A DNA stretch of 64,000 nt from Sulfuracidifex tepidarius (GTDB lineage: Archaea > Thermoproteota > Thermoprotei_A > Sulfolobales > Sulfolobaceae): contig NZ_AP018929.1 in the NCBI RefSeq assembly GCF_008326425.1, positions 572,875-636,874 on the forward strand, given 5' to 3'. Position numbers and translations under genes: made by a program. Shown piece by piece: positions 29,559 through 39,459 of this stretch; within the stretch, counting starts at the first letter, position 1; every line of letters begins with the position of its first letter. Under the pieces are notes generated by a model that did no database searches, was not told the origin of the DNA, and was given only the letters and a program-made list of their open reading frames with translations.

Positions 29559-30216
29559 GATTTATCACCTTGAAGAACTAATTTATATGCGATATATAAC
29601 CAATTGGAAAGAGTATTTGCAATAGATATAGCTAAACTCCTGTCGGACTCTTCCTCAATTGAGTATAGTGTATTGAAAATATCTTGCAATGCAGAATATA
29701 CTTGAGCCCTATGTTGATCATTCAATCTATATTTATTTTCCAATGAAGATATTGTAGCATTTACTGAAATCCCTATCCTATTATCCTTATTTTCAATTAC
29801 AGATGTAGTTTTGAAGAACATGTCTATCCCGTCCCTTAAAAACCCAGTGACGTCGTATTTACTTACTTTTTGACTTTTTATTATATCCTTTAAAGTATAT
29901 GCTATTGAAAAATTGAGGATTTAAGAGTTTCTCCCATTTTACTCACCTTACCCGTAACCTTAAGTAGGAAACCCGAAATGGGCAAAAAAGTAGAGAAAAA
30001 TTTCTCATCGGTTTCTATCGGAGTTCCAACTCCCATGCCTATACTCAACACTCCTAAAGCGGGGTCTATTGAGGAGTAAAGGTTTGACTCCTCTGTTAAG
30101 TAACCCAGACAATTATCTAGGTCACTTCTACCGCATATCTTTCTCATTGCTTCGTATTTTGCTGAGTATGCAAAAATCGAGTAAAGCGTTGATAAATTTG
30201 AATCCAATGACTTCAT
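29555..30216 (-). pseudogene. Helical gene upstream of csc2, probably 3' end of cas10d/Cas11d-like small subunit
   Basis: Two frames (30216-29902 and continuing to 29555) join through a one-base shift near 29905-29915, giving about 215 residues of mostly helical sequence. Blocks include STLYSIFAYSAKYEAMRKIC, SSIDPALGVLSIGMGVG, YDVTGFLRDGIDMFFKT and SLAISIANTLSNWLYIAYK. It overlaps csc2 by four bases. In type I-D operons the gene before csc2 is cas10d, whose C-terminal part also yields the small subunit Cas11d; position and helical content fit that. No HD or palm motifs are present, so if correct it is only the 3' portion. The ATG at 30216 lies 28 bases from the CRISPR array. Confidence 0.45.
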
Positions 30217-30243
30217 GAAAGTGTAATTATAACTTGAAGTTAT

Positions 30244-30719
30244 CTTTCAATCCCGTTATGGGTTCAACCAGAGTCCTTTATTTGAAGGACATAAATTACG
30301 TCAATAACTTTCAATCCCGTTATGGGTTCAACCAGAGTCTAAAGTTGATTATCATATAGGTGCGTTTAGGAGCTTTCAGTCCCGTTATGGGTTCAACTAA
30401 ATCACGATTATCACGATAAGTATAATATCCGATATTTCTTTCAATCCCGTTATGGGTTCAACAAACCTTCAAATAAAAGTAGGAAATAAAATTGTTAAAT
30501 TCTTTCAATCCCGTTATGGGTTCAACGGGAAAGGATATACAATTGTAAGAATAGGTGATTATGTAATCCTTTCAATCCCGTTATGGGTTCAACGGTGATT
30601 AGATGACCATTAATCTTTACGGCAAGCAATACTTTCAATCCCGTTATGGGTTCAACCCTAATGCGGGAAGATACGACGTCGTGGTTACAGCCTCCTTTCA
30701 ATCCCGTTATGGGTTCAAC
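30244..30719 (-). CRISPR. CRISPR array 1: 8 repeats of 25 bp
   Basis: Eight repeats start at 30244, 30308, 30373, 30438, 30502, 30569, 30632 and 30695. On the plus strand each begins CTTTCAATCCCG and ends GGGTTCAAC; spacers are 38-42 bp. Read on the minus strand the repeat ends in ATTGAAAG, the usual Sulfolobales crRNA 5' handle, so transcription is leftward with the leader to the right of 30719. The third repeat has one substitution (TCAGT for TCAAT). The leader-distal end abuts the decayed type I-D genes, on the same strand. Both leftmost spacers begin CAGAGTC on the plus strand. Confidence 0.97.
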
Positions 30720-30965
30720 TCAAGGTTTTATTTACCCTCAATCTCATTTTCTCCTTTCTCCCCTATAAATTTTACGTCTCCTCCATCACCTCATAATTCG
30801 ACCCTTTTCCCCTTCCTTTCCTTACCGTAACCCGGTCGCATGGTGTTTTACACTAACTGAAAGAAACTACCCTATTTATAAATGTAAAACTCCTGAAATG
30901 ATTTCGTTTCGGTCGCAATGAAATTCGAACTTTATCGTTTATTAACTCCATTATGAGTTCGAACT
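30720..30965 (-). promoter_or_regulatory. Probable leader of CRISPR array 1
   Basis: On the minus strand the 120 bases before the first repeat are purine-rich, with an AAATTTATAGGGG TATA-like element around 30762-30776. Further out, 30940-30965 contains ACTCCATTATGAGTTCGAAC, which resembles a degenerate repeat (compare CCGTTATGGGTTCAAC). It could be an old displaced repeat or a regulatory palindrome. No gene is seen. Confidence 0.5.
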
Positions 30966-32035
30966 ATTAAGTACAATCTATTCATCGAAGCTCTTCATTT
31001 CTAGAATACTCACTGCATACACGAAACCTAGAAATTACTTCAATAACTAGAAGAACATAATATTTAACTTTCTTTAAAATATTCACAAAGATGAGTCTTT
31101 TGGACACCTCTTCGCCTCGGTAAACAGCAATTTTAGAAGGAACACCTGTTTTTTAAAAAAATTGCATTTGATACATATTTATGTCACATTCTAGTATATA
31201 ACTGACTCAAACCTCACGCAGAAGGATATCATTCCTCAAGTCCTGAGAGCTAGGTAAGGTCTAGCTGGGTTATTGGTGGGACGAACATCGCAAGGCTCAA
31301 GGATCCAAAGCTTGGAGGGCTGGCAGTTACTCCATGATGCTCATGAAGGAGTTTGGAGCGAGGTTCGGGTACATGAACTCTGACGAGAGACTTTAGGGGT
31401 CACTACGAGGGACTTGAGTGACCCCTAGGCCATAATAGTTCTACGGAGTTGACGTGAATTCTCCTCTCAAAAAGATATAAGACATTGGAGGCTGGGAACT
31501 CTTCGCAAGACTCGCGAGACTAGGGGATAGTGGTCATATGCCCGCTCTAAATCGTAGAGTCATACACTGGATATTAACAGGATGTGTCAAATGAACAACT
31601 CGACACCCTCTGGAGAACTGGGGTTTGCACCAGTGTAGAGTACGCCCGAAGATGTAGCGATGAGGAGAATCGGAAGAACTAGCTACACAAAGCGGGGGAA
31701 TAGACTGTGGCAGTCCGTGTATATTGAGAACTGACTATGGTCTACACAAACGCTCCGACTTACTGGTCTTCAAGGAGTACGTGAGCTTGAGGATGTGGGC
31801 TAGAAATCCCCACCAGTAAGACCCAATTCATTATCCCATCACAACCCGCAAATTCCCCTTAGCTCCACCATGGAGGCTGAGATTAAGGTCGGGTTGCGGG
31901 AGTACTCCGACGCGGGAAGCTCCTACGCGAGTCGAGAAGAGACAGAACTACTAAAGTTCAGCTCAGAAGGTTAGTTAAAAGCAAAAAGGAGCTTCATTTC
32001 CTTCACGAGTGCGCCAAGACTCATGTTTTCTCTCT
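30966..32035. other. Decayed coding sequence, no intact gene
   Basis: From about 31200 the GC content rises and short coding-like stretches appear in changing plus-strand frames (for example MMLMKEFGARFGYMNSDERL before a stop at about 31394). No frame is longer than about 60 codons. The character fits an old transposase or other mobile gene with many lesions, but the family could not be recognised. Confidence 0.4.
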
Positions 32036-32135
32036 TATTAATACTATAATTTATACTGTAGCAGGACCTTATCTTAGTGCGGCTGTTGCGGAATATACGG
32101 CAGGGTCAGCACTCATTGTCGGTATATTCGGACTG

Positions 32136-32579
32136 ATGGATTTCGTTCCTTTCGGCTTCGGAGATTCTGCTGATGTTTTTCTTGCATCACTGATATATCT
32201 TTTAACTATCACGTTAGCTGTAGCCACGATTAAGTATGCGGTAATGTTAGCAATTGTAGACACAATTCCTCTCTGGGCAACACTTTGGATATTTGAATGG
32301 ACTAGGAAAATTGCTATGATGGTAATAGACTTACTGATAGGTTTAATGGTAGCAGGGCTGATAGCTGCAGTAACATTCGCTATATTGGCAACATTGCCAT
32401 TAGGAGCGTTAATGTTCGCTATTGACCCAATCGCTATGGATGGGGAATTTTTGTTCACTGCAGCTTTCTTTGTCTTTGGACTAAGACCCGGAGAGCATAT
32501 GATGAGCGCATTCAGGAGGAAAAATCAAGGAGAATCTGGGAATACAGTAGTTGTTGTGAATAATAGTGGGGGGGTCTAG
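32136..32579 (+). CDS. Integral membrane protein, unknown; possibly 5'-truncated
   Basis: The 147-residue protein has about four membrane helices and a conserved-looking end FGLRPGEHMMSAFRRKNQ. The frame is open for more than 100 bases upstream of the ATG (TIIYTVAGPYLSAAVAEYTA, GSALIVGIFGL) without a standard start codon. An N-terminal helix has therefore probably been lost or fused to the decayed sequence on its left. It is convergent with the gene at 32615-33223, with only 35 bases between. No family recognised. Confidence 0.6.
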   Translation: MDFVPFGFGDSADVFLASLIYLLTITLAVATIKYAVMLAIVDTIPLWATLWIFEWTRKIAMMVIDLLIGLMVAGLIAAVTFAILATLPLGALMFAIDPIAMDGEFLFTAAFFVFGLRPGEHMMSAFRRKNQGESGNTVVVVNNSGGV

Positions 32580-32614
32580 TCCAGAACCTCCACCTGGAAG
32601 GTATATGTAAAAAA

Positions 32615-33223
32615 TCAACTAAAATTTAAGTTAAACCTATTTTTTACATAATTTAACTTGTTATAAGGATCGTCGACATTAGGTATTGTTATATCATTCC
32701 CGTCAGTCGTCAATACGTGCCAGTCCCCTATTTCTTTGTAAGTAGGGGCTACAGTATTTACAACTAAACTAGGTCTGTTAGCCACGTTCTCTTGCCTGAC
32801 GTTCATTACAGTTATTGTTTTAACTTGATCCCAGCTAACTATAAGTTCTCCCTCTAAATCATTAGTAATTTTGCCGAATCTCTTTCCTATCTTTACTAAC
32901 TTAATTATTCCAAATATACTACCTGCGACCAACCCAACGCCGATTAAAGTAGGTATCCAGTCTACAGGATAACTGAAACTAGTAGGTAACGCTAAAGAAA
33001 CGAGAAATATTCCAAATATGGCGATAAAGGCTAAAACTATTACTCCTATTACTATTCCCAATGTAGCAGCAAAACCTCCTACTCTCTTTGCTCTGTTCAT
33101 TCTATAAATCCCATCATTTGCTGCAGCATAGAGGGGGATGAATACTCTGGAAGACATCATTTGGTACCTAGTCTGAAGCGGATTGAGAACAACTATTTCG
33201 TTATAGTTGAACTTCCTCATCAT
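32615..33223 (-). CDS. Two-helix membrane protein with C-terminal beta domain
   Basis: The 202-residue protein has two adjacent membrane helices (about residues 45-75 and 85-108) followed by a cytoplasmic beta-rich domain (ELIVSWDQVKTITVMNVRQE, GDWHVLTTDGNDITIPNV). This is reminiscent of PH-like domains of small bacterial and archaeal membrane proteins. A C-terminal fragment of a paralogue lies at 22628-22757. Function unknown. Confidence 0.65.
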   Translation of the reverse strand: MMRKFNYNEIVVLNPLQTRYQMMSSRVFIPLYAAANDGIYRMNRAKRVGGFAATLGIVIGVIVLAFIAIFGIFLVSLALPTSFSYPVDWIPTLIGVGLVAGSIFGIIKLVKIGKRFGKITNDLEGELIVSWDQVKTITVMNVRQENVANRPSLVVNTVAPTYKEIGDWHVLTTDGNDITIPNVDDPYNKLNYVKNRFNLNFS

Positions 33224-33365
33224 CTTTCATTTTTTATTTCTTCTTCTATAGCTAAATACTTTTCGCTGAAAATTTTAACTCTACGGGTGTTTTCCCTAAA
33301 TTTACCTTAAGCAAAACGGCTGCTTAGACTCATTGTTTAAGGCAAAATATGGGCGAGCAGAACGA

Positions 33366-33542
33366 ATGCTAAAAGTTATAATTCTCTCTTTTGATTTAGA
33401 AAATATGCTAGGAGAAATTTTTGCTGGAATTTCATTCATACTTCTAATAATCCTAATAGTAATTGTTGTATATTACTCAAGGAAGGTTTCTCAATTAAAA
33501 AATTTTTATGAATTAGAATATGGTGTCATGAGGCTTCTATAA
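33366..33542 (+). CDS. Possible small single-pass membrane protein
   Basis: The frame encodes 58 residues with one strong helix (ISFILLIILIVIVVYYSRKV) and a short charged tail. Starts at 33333, 33366 or 33405 are possible. It is included because the helix with positive-inside tail looks deliberate. There is no homology evidence. Confidence 0.3.
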   Translation: MLKVIILSFDLENMLGEIFAGISFILLIILIVIVVYYSRKVSQLKNFYELEYGVMRLL

Positions 33543-33949
33543 CAAGTCAGGTTAAGCTACGAACGAACTAATCTATGGGAAGAATTGAAATGAATAAAAC
33601 TATAAGGTATAATTATTTTTTCTTTTTTATATATATGTTCAATTTATCTTTAATTTAATTATAGAAAAATGAATAAATTTGAGAAGCCCATCTCGTGATG
33701 CGAGAAGGTAGAGCTCTCTATTGAGTTCTTAAAATGCCAAGCGTTCTGATCCCAAATCACAGTATCCTGCCCATGATCAAAACAGCCTTGATGACTTGTT
33801 AGTCCTGATGAAATGTCCTCAAATAAAAAGTGTAAAAATATGAGAAATAATCATAAAAAAAACATAAAATATAAACTACACATGAGAATGTTACTCCATA
33901 ATAGGTGACCCTATAACCGTTCTTAGGGCCATGGAGGTGAAGGTGGCCG
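33543..33949. other. Intergenic, no supported gene
   Basis: The first half is AT-rich and the second half is sequence of unknown nature preceding the surface-protein pseudogene. No motif, repeat or RNA gene was recognised. Confidence 0.4.
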
Positions 33950-35463
33950 GAAGTGGGTGGAAGAACCTAACCTTGGATTAGGGGTAGTGGGGGAAACTGG
34001 TTCGGTGCATGGACGTCAATATCCCCAGGGATATACCTATTCAACGTTCAAGGAAACACGGAGAATGAAAGTATCACCGTCTGGTAGTCCTAGTACTTTT
34101 CCCGTTTATGGTGAGTCCGGTTTCCAGAAGAGTTCGTGGAGAACACCATTAGCAGGGTATCGTTCTGATGGACTTCAATGTAGAGTTTATCGTGGGAGAA
34201 TGTATAATTGAAAAAGTTAAGGTTAGTGTTCTGATTAGTTTCTGGATACGTTTCGTCTATAAACAGTTACTTGTTCAACCAAGGGGACTACACTGTACCT
34301 TTACCGCAAGGTATCCAAAAAATTACGTCACTGCTACCACAGAACAAGGTGTAATCAATTTCAACAGAACTTGGAATTACGAGAGAGGGTTTGAGGAGGT
34401 TCGCTCAATAACACGGCGCTTTACAACATTACCTTCTCGGAGTCATGCTTACCTCCTGGTAATACATGGAATCTAAACTTGAGTGACGAGAGGACTTATT
34501 CTTCCTCTTCATCGACCATCTCGATCTCGCTCCAGAACGGAGAATACTCTTTCTCTGTAGGTAATTCAACTTGTTATCAACCAGTCGAGGAAAAGGGCTC
34601 CTTCACTGTTAACGGGAGTAACGTTATAATAAGGATAGATTTCATAAAAGTACTCTACAGGGTAACTTTCACCGAGGTATGCCTCTCCAATTCGACACCT
34701 TGGTGCGTCAATCTAAGTATTGGCGAGAGTTTCAGGCCTGATCTACGGGATTCATATACCTTTTACTTGCCAATCGGAAATTACAGTTATACTGTTTCGG
34801 CTCCCTTTGGATACTCTGTACCTCAAAGGGCCGATCCCGTTCCGGGTAAATCTAACTAACTTGAACATTCTTGAACATTAAAGTTACTTTCTCAAATAGG
34901 CAAACTTTGACCCCTAATTTTACCGTTTATATAAACCTGACTGGTTTACCTCCTAAGTACACGTCGTACATTGAGATGAACGGAACAGCATGCAACCTGA
35001 CCTCAAACGAGCAGATTACGTTACCTAAAGGTACCTATTAATAAAGATCCTACCTATAGTTGAGGGGAAAGTGCGTTTCCTTCCCTCCTTTTTCAGATAC
35101 GTTACCTCGCCAAGTACTACGTGGTGATAAACTCTGTGTTATCTAAAGCGGTTTTGACCCCACCCCCTCCTCGGGTTGGTATAATGCCTCCTCTCTCCTG
35201 TCTCTGAACATGAGCCCTCATCATGGCATGAAATTCGTGTATTGGCAGGGTTCGGGTAAAGGGAGTTACGCGAGGAATTCACCGTCGGTGGAATTAAAGT
35301 TGACCGGATCCATGGCGGAGACTGCCATCTCACACTCGTTACTAACACTAGCCCAGAGCTTCACTCTACGTCTGAGCATAGTCATCAAACGGTTTTATAT
35401 ATAGTAATGACTGTTTTTATTATAGTAGTATTAGTTATTTTTATTTTTTCAAGGAGAAAATAA
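33950..35463 (+). pseudogene. Decayed surface protein with thermopsin-associated beta repeats
   Basis: Coding character moves between frames. Recognisable repeat units are YNITFSESCLPPGNTWNLNL near 34420-34470 and LYRVTFTEVCLSNSTPWCVN near 34650-34710, each followed by a GxYSxxV strand, plus INLTGLPPKYTSYIEMNGTA further on. These are the F-T-E-x-GLP-x-GT-W type repeats common beside thermopsins in acidophilic archaea. The very end encodes a membrane helix TVFIIVVLVIFIFSRRK with a stop at about 35463. At least four frameshifts separate the blocks. The 3' part is duplicated in inverted orientation at 37750-38102. Confidence 0.65.
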
Positions 35464-35530
35464 TTTTTTCCTTCTCTATTCCTTTGAATATTTGAAGTTT
35501 AAAAGAGGCGAAACCTCACGTAGGAGTAGC
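35166..35530 (+). repeat. Left arm of a long inverted repeat
   Basis: This ~365-bp segment (the 3' end of the surface-protein pseudogene plus about 65 bp) reappears as its reverse complement at 37750-38102. The arms are nearly identical; a 9-base CCTGTCTCT present here is absent from the other arm. The inner boundary is sharp at 35530, just after CACGTAGGAGTAG. Confidence 0.9.
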
Positions 35531-36065
35531 CTACCTTTGTGATCACCTTAGTGATGGCCGATGGGTAAGGTGGGCCATGGTGGGATTCTATGGAATAGAT
35601 CCATGGCGAGGAAGATAAGGATATGTACTTAGATTATATCAATCATGGAAAAACTTTACAGGTTAAAGATATGACCTTGAAGGTTCTAATGCCACAGTAG
35701 ATCCATCTCCACCTCCTAGCTTACTTCCTCCCTACCAAGACATGAGGCCAACTCCGCCGTCCGCTGGAGGCGCAGGAGTTACTTCACTATGAGTAAGCCT
35801 TCCCGGAGCTAGGTTACTCCCCTGAGCTCTCCTCAATTTCTGAGCTTGCCTGTCTAGCTCACGTCCTCATCAACGGCGAACTTCCTGAGCTACAACCTCT
35901 ACTCTTCCCCTCTCTCCTCCTGAGACTACACTCCTTATAGAACTTGATAGTCCTCTATGTCCCCTTAAAGACGTAAGTCATCTGAGTTAAACTTCTTGCT
36001 AGTCATCATATATACAAAACAAGAGCGCATGTAGAGTTTTTGTCCCAGAACCCCAAACAGGGAAA
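35531..36065. other. Spacer between inverted-repeat arm and ATPase gene
   Basis: No supported gene. A proline/glycine-like coding remnant (PPSPPPSLLPPYQDMRPTPP-type reading near 35695-35750) suggests another decayed gene end. The promoter of the AAA+ ATPase should lie near 36000-36060, where ATATATAC occurs. Confidence 0.35.
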
Positions 36066-37661
36066 ATGCTTATTAAATCTCAAGATATACTTCTCTCGTT
36101 GCTCCAGACTACTTGTCCCTTGTGTAGCGGGGAACTAGAGGTAGGATCAGACTTTCTCAGGTGCAAACTATGCGAATTCCAGTTCACACTTCGAGGAGAC
36201 AAGGAGTTAGAACCCATCTATAGGAAGGCTGGATCACTTTTCTCTGAGTCTCTATATTCAGAGTCCTTCATGCTTTTTATAGAAGGGCTAAAGAAGCACT
36301 GTGGGGAATTAACAGAGGAAAACAGGAAACTATGCCTGAACTCAGCGTATAATGCTGCCACTTGTAGTTGGTTTTTACTGGAGAAAAAGGAAGAGTTGAA
36401 GTGGCTATTTTATTCCTTACACCTCCTCCTCTGGTGCGTGAAGAACGGCGACCAAGGGGAAGACATAGCTAGGCTGGGAAGTAACCTCTTGAGTTACAAG
36501 GAGACATTGGAGATGAAAGGAAAAATGCCTAGGGGTGAGGAGGAAGGGTTTGCCGAGCTCGAAAAGGAGGTGAAGGAAAGGGAGAAAAGAAAGGAAGAGG
36601 AGGAGCACCGAAAGGAGGTTGAGGAAGTCCTAGACGAAACAGTTGTGGAGATAGGGAGAGACGACAAGGGAAAAGGAGAGGTGAATTGCGACAGCCCGCG
36701 GGAACCCCTGATAGAATATGACGGTGAGGGGAGAATAACAGACATCACCATGGGGTGTTCATCCATCAATTTCTCCTTCATGGGAGGGAACAAGGCAGTT
36801 AAAGAGGAGCTCTTTACCTCGATTATCTTGGGGTACAAGAACCCTGACTTGCTCAAGAAGTACAACTTATCGGTGAAGTCAAACGTGTTGCTATACGGAC
36901 CTCCAGGAAACGGTAAGACCACCTACATGAAGGCATTAGCGGGGGAGGCCAAGATCCCTTACCTGGTGATTCTCCCCAGTACAGTCCTGGACATGTACAT
37001 AGGAAATAGCGAGAAGAACTTGAACAAGGTGTTTAGCTTTGCTAAGGAACACTCTCCCTTCCTGCTCGCCTTTGACGAGATTGACTCCATAGCATTCAAC
37101 AGGGGTGCACGCCCCGACGACGCTAGGGGTTCGGTGGTGAACCAGTTGCTTTACGAGGTGAGCTCCGTCCCAGAGGATTCTAAACTTTACATAATTGCTG
37201 CAACCAACTACCCGTGGAACCTGGACACAGCCTTGTTGAGATCGGGGAGGTTAGACAAGTGGGTCTTCGTCCCGCATCCGAACAGGGAGGAAAGGGAAGA
37301 GATATTCTCCCTCTATTTGAAGAACGTATCAGGGAAGGACATAGATGCGGAGAAGCTAGCTGAGATGACAGAGTGGGCCTCAGCTGCCGAGATCAAGTCT
37401 GTGGTTAAGGACACGCTGGTGAGGAAAGTCAAAGAGGAAATCGCCAAGGGAAAAGAGTCACCCTTGACCCAATTAGACTTTGAAAGGACACTCAAGGAGA
37501 GGACCAACCTAGGGGTGGTGACTAAAGCGTGGTACGTTGAAGCAATAGGTAAGTTGAGCCAGAACAGTAACTTGATGCTGGACCAAGATGTGGTGAGTTA
37601 CCTCAACGAGATCAAGGAGAAGCTCCGCGGAGGGAAGGACAGGGAGAGGAGGTACATGTAG
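36066..37661 (+). CDS. Zinc-ribbon AAA+ ATPase (Cdc48/Vps4-like clade)
   Basis: The 531-residue protein begins with a zinc ribbon (Cys17, Cys20, Cys33, Cys36 in CPLC...CKLC). A helical, probably TPR-like region follows (about 45-150), then a Glu/Lys-rich coiled segment (about 155-200). One classic AAA domain has Walker A GPPGNGKTT (Lys284), Walker B LLAFDEID (Asp337, Glu338), sensor AATNYPWNLD and arginine finger region LLRSGRLDKW (Arg392, Arg395). It has a single AAA ring, so it should remodel proteins rather than act as a canonical Cdc48. It stands alone between inverted repeat arms and is clearly more GC-rich than its surroundings, which suggests transfer as a unit. Substrate unknown. Confidence 0.88.
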   Translation: MLIKSQDILLSLLQTTCPLCSGELEVGSDFLRCKLCEFQFTLRGDKELEPIYRKAGSLFSESLYSESFMLFIEGLKKHCGELTEENRKLCLNSAYNAATCSWFLLEKKEELKWLFYSLHLLLWCVKNGDQGEDIARLGSNLLSYKETLEMKGKMPRGEEEGFAELEKEVKEREKRKEEEEHRKEVEEVLDETVVEIGRDDKGKGEVNCDSPREPLIEYDGEGRITDITMGCSSINFSFMGGNKAVKEELFTSIILGYKNPDLLKKYNLSVKSNVLLYGPPGNGKTTYMKALAGEAKIPYLVILPSTVLDMYIGNSEKNLNKVFSFAKEHSPFLLAFDEIDSIAFNRGARPDDARGSVVNQLLYEVSSVPEDSKLYIIAATNYPWNLDTALLRSGRLDKWVFVPHPNREEREEIFSLYLKNVSGKDIDAEKLAEMTEWASAAEIKSVVKDTLVRKVKEEIAKGKESPLTQLDFERTLKERTNLGVVTKAWYVEAIGKLSQNSNLMLDQDVVSYLNEIKEKLRGGKDRERRYM

Positions 37662-37749
37662 ACGTTAGGTGCTAAAGTTACAGTGTCATATCTTTAACTG
37701 TCCTTAACTGTAAAGTTTTTCCACGATCGAGATAGTCAGGTGCAGTAGA

Positions 37750-38102
37750 GCTACTCCTACGTGAGGTTTCGCCTCTTTTAAACTTCAAATATTCAAAGGA
37801 ATAGAGAAGGAAAAAATTATTTTCTCCTTGAAAAAATAAAAATAACTAATACTACTATAATAAAAACAGTCATTACTATATATAAAACCGTTTGATGACT
37901 ATGCTCAGACGTAGAGTGAAGCTCTGGGCTAGTGTTAGTAACGAGTGTGAGATGGCAGTCTCCGCCATGGATCCGGTCAACTTTAATTCCACCGACGGTG
38001 AATTCCTCGCGTAACTCCCTTTACCCGAACCCTGCCAATACACGAATTTCATGCCATGATGAGGGCTCATGTTCAGAGAGGAGGCATTATACCAACCCGA
38101 AG
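37750..38102 (-). repeat. Right arm of the long inverted repeat
   Basis: This is the reverse complement of 35166-35530, including the membrane-helix-coding end of the surface-protein pseudogene. Together the arms enclose 2.2 kb holding only the AAA+ ATPase gene. Beyond 38102 the similarity stops. Confidence 0.9.
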
Positions 38103-38171
38103 AAGGAGTTCGTTACCCTTCAGGTTTCTCTAGTCTCATGCTAATACACGGGTGGATTACGGCTAATAAAA

Positions 38172-38365
38172 GATCCTGGAGCGATTCAGGTTTCTTTTGC
38201 TAATTGTATTTCACGAATAAGATGGATACAATAGAGTAAACTGCTGAGCGTGAACCCCTACCTCGCCTATGCTATAACATTCGGTTAAATTCGTTACACT
38301 TCTTTAAATAAACTGAATTCATAATGAACCCGTGAACGTTCTATATCTTGACCATTCCAAAATGT
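38172..38365. repeat. Dispersed ~190-bp repeat, copy A
   Basis: This segment shares ordered blocks with 54030-54240: CGATTCAGGT, GAGCGTGAA / AAGCGTGAA, AATAAACTGAATTC, and a following GTTATATCT/GTTCTATATCT-CCATT. Divergence is moderate. Copy A lies left of the small 30-bp-repeat CRISPR array and copy B right of the leader of the large one. Nature unknown. Confidence 0.6.
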
Positions 38366-38475
38366 ACCGGGCTTGATGACCTTTAATACGGTTAGAAAGA
38401 GAGTTTTTCTTGGAGATATTGTTTCTCTTAGATAGGATTGAATTTTAATTTTGTTCTAATAAGAGTATTTCCTTC

Positions 38476-39206
38476 TCAATTACTGAAACTTAAAGAAATT
38501 CCCGTACTGGTTTGTCTCTTGACTATAGAGGCATAGCTTTCGGCATCAACGTCTGATATCAGGTTCGACCTAATAAATACCTTGCCCTTTACAATTTTCT
38601 CGTGATAAAAAATATCAAAGTAATCCTCAGGAGGAAAGTAGTATAGGTAGAACTCGTAGTCGTAAGACGCCTTCTCTCCGTACTCTATCACTTTGCCTAA
38701 ATCCATTATAAAATGACAGTAATTGTTAGGGCATATTTCCTTCGTTAGAGGTATGGTGTTTTGCGTGTTTGGCGTCTTGAATATAAATGGCTTTGTCCAT
38801 TCAATATCTCCGTAAATATAGACGCTTACCTTGCTTATGGGTATACTGTTGTTTATGATTTTACACTTAAATCGATGTTTAAGTACCACGCTTTTATCGG
38901 TCACTCTATCATGTTCTAAGTAAACTGAAAGATCTAGATAAGTAATAGAGGGAGAGACCAGCGCTGCGTATCCTCTATCCTTCTTGTTAAAATCGAAACA
39001 CTTCCTAATTAATCCAGCTTCTATAAGTCTATCTAAGATCCTGGAAAGCGTCTGAGAGTGTAACCCGGTGGCGTCTTCAATTTCACTGAACTTAACACAG
39101 GAACCCCGAGTCATTATTTCTTTTAGAACCCTGACTATCCTTTCATTTTTGAATAATGGGTTCTTTCATTTTTGAATAATGGGTTCTTTTTATCATTTCT
39201 TTTCAT
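38476..39206 (-). pseudogene. Winged-helix regulator, 5' end frameshifted by a tandem duplication
   Basis: A MarR/IclR-like helix-turn-helix is visible (FSEIEDATGLHSQTLSRILD, RLIEAGLIRK), followed by a beta-rich domain of ~140 residues of unknown kind. Removing one of two tandem 23-bp copies at 39141-39186 gives an uninterrupted 235-residue protein starting MKRNDKKNPLFKNERIVRVL at ATG 39206, just behind a TATA-like TTTAAAAAATATATAT. As it stands, translation from 39206 stops after about 23 codons. The remaining frame can start only at an internal ATG (39114), which would lose the first helix of the DNA-binding domain. It sits directly left of CRISPR array 2, divergent from it; no regulatory link is shown. 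Confidence 0.75.
39141..39186. repeat. 23-bp perfect tandem duplication in a regulator gene
   Basis: Two identical adjacent copies (39141-39163, 39164-39186) begin TTTCATTTTTG and end GGGTTC. A length of 23 is not a multiple of three, so gain or loss of one copy toggles the regulator's frame. Confidence 0.97.
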
Positions 39207-39459
39207 AAAATATAAAATAGAGGACGAGATATATATATTTTTTAAATATCTTGACTCACTAATGACGTGAGTAAGTTCTATTGATATAAATTCTTTATAT
39301 TTAGGTACCATGGCTTAGTCCAAAATTTTTAAATGAAACGGTAAGTTCTAGCGTTATTTAAATCTAGGAAGCGATAGGAAGATATCATTTTTTTAGAAAA
39401 TTTTTCAATGAAGCTATATAACACTTTTACAGGATAAACACGAATTTTCAGGGGAGCTC

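Noticed and set aside
30603-30830. Open frame FQSRYGFN... over array 1
   Set aside because: Translation of the 25-bp CRISPR repeats; no gene.
32069-32458. 129-codon minus-strand frame opposite the membrane protein at 32136
   Set aside because: Antisense shadow; the plus strand shows proper membrane helices and convergent spacing to the next gene.
35139-35404. Small frames on both strands within the inverted-repeat arm (also 37876-38144)
   Set aside because: They are present in both arms because the DNA is duplicated. The coding remnant is the surface-protein end in another frame.
36494-36922. 142-codon minus-strand frame within the AAA+ ATPase gene
   Set aside because: Serine-rich antisense shadow of the Glu/Lys-rich coil of the ATPase.
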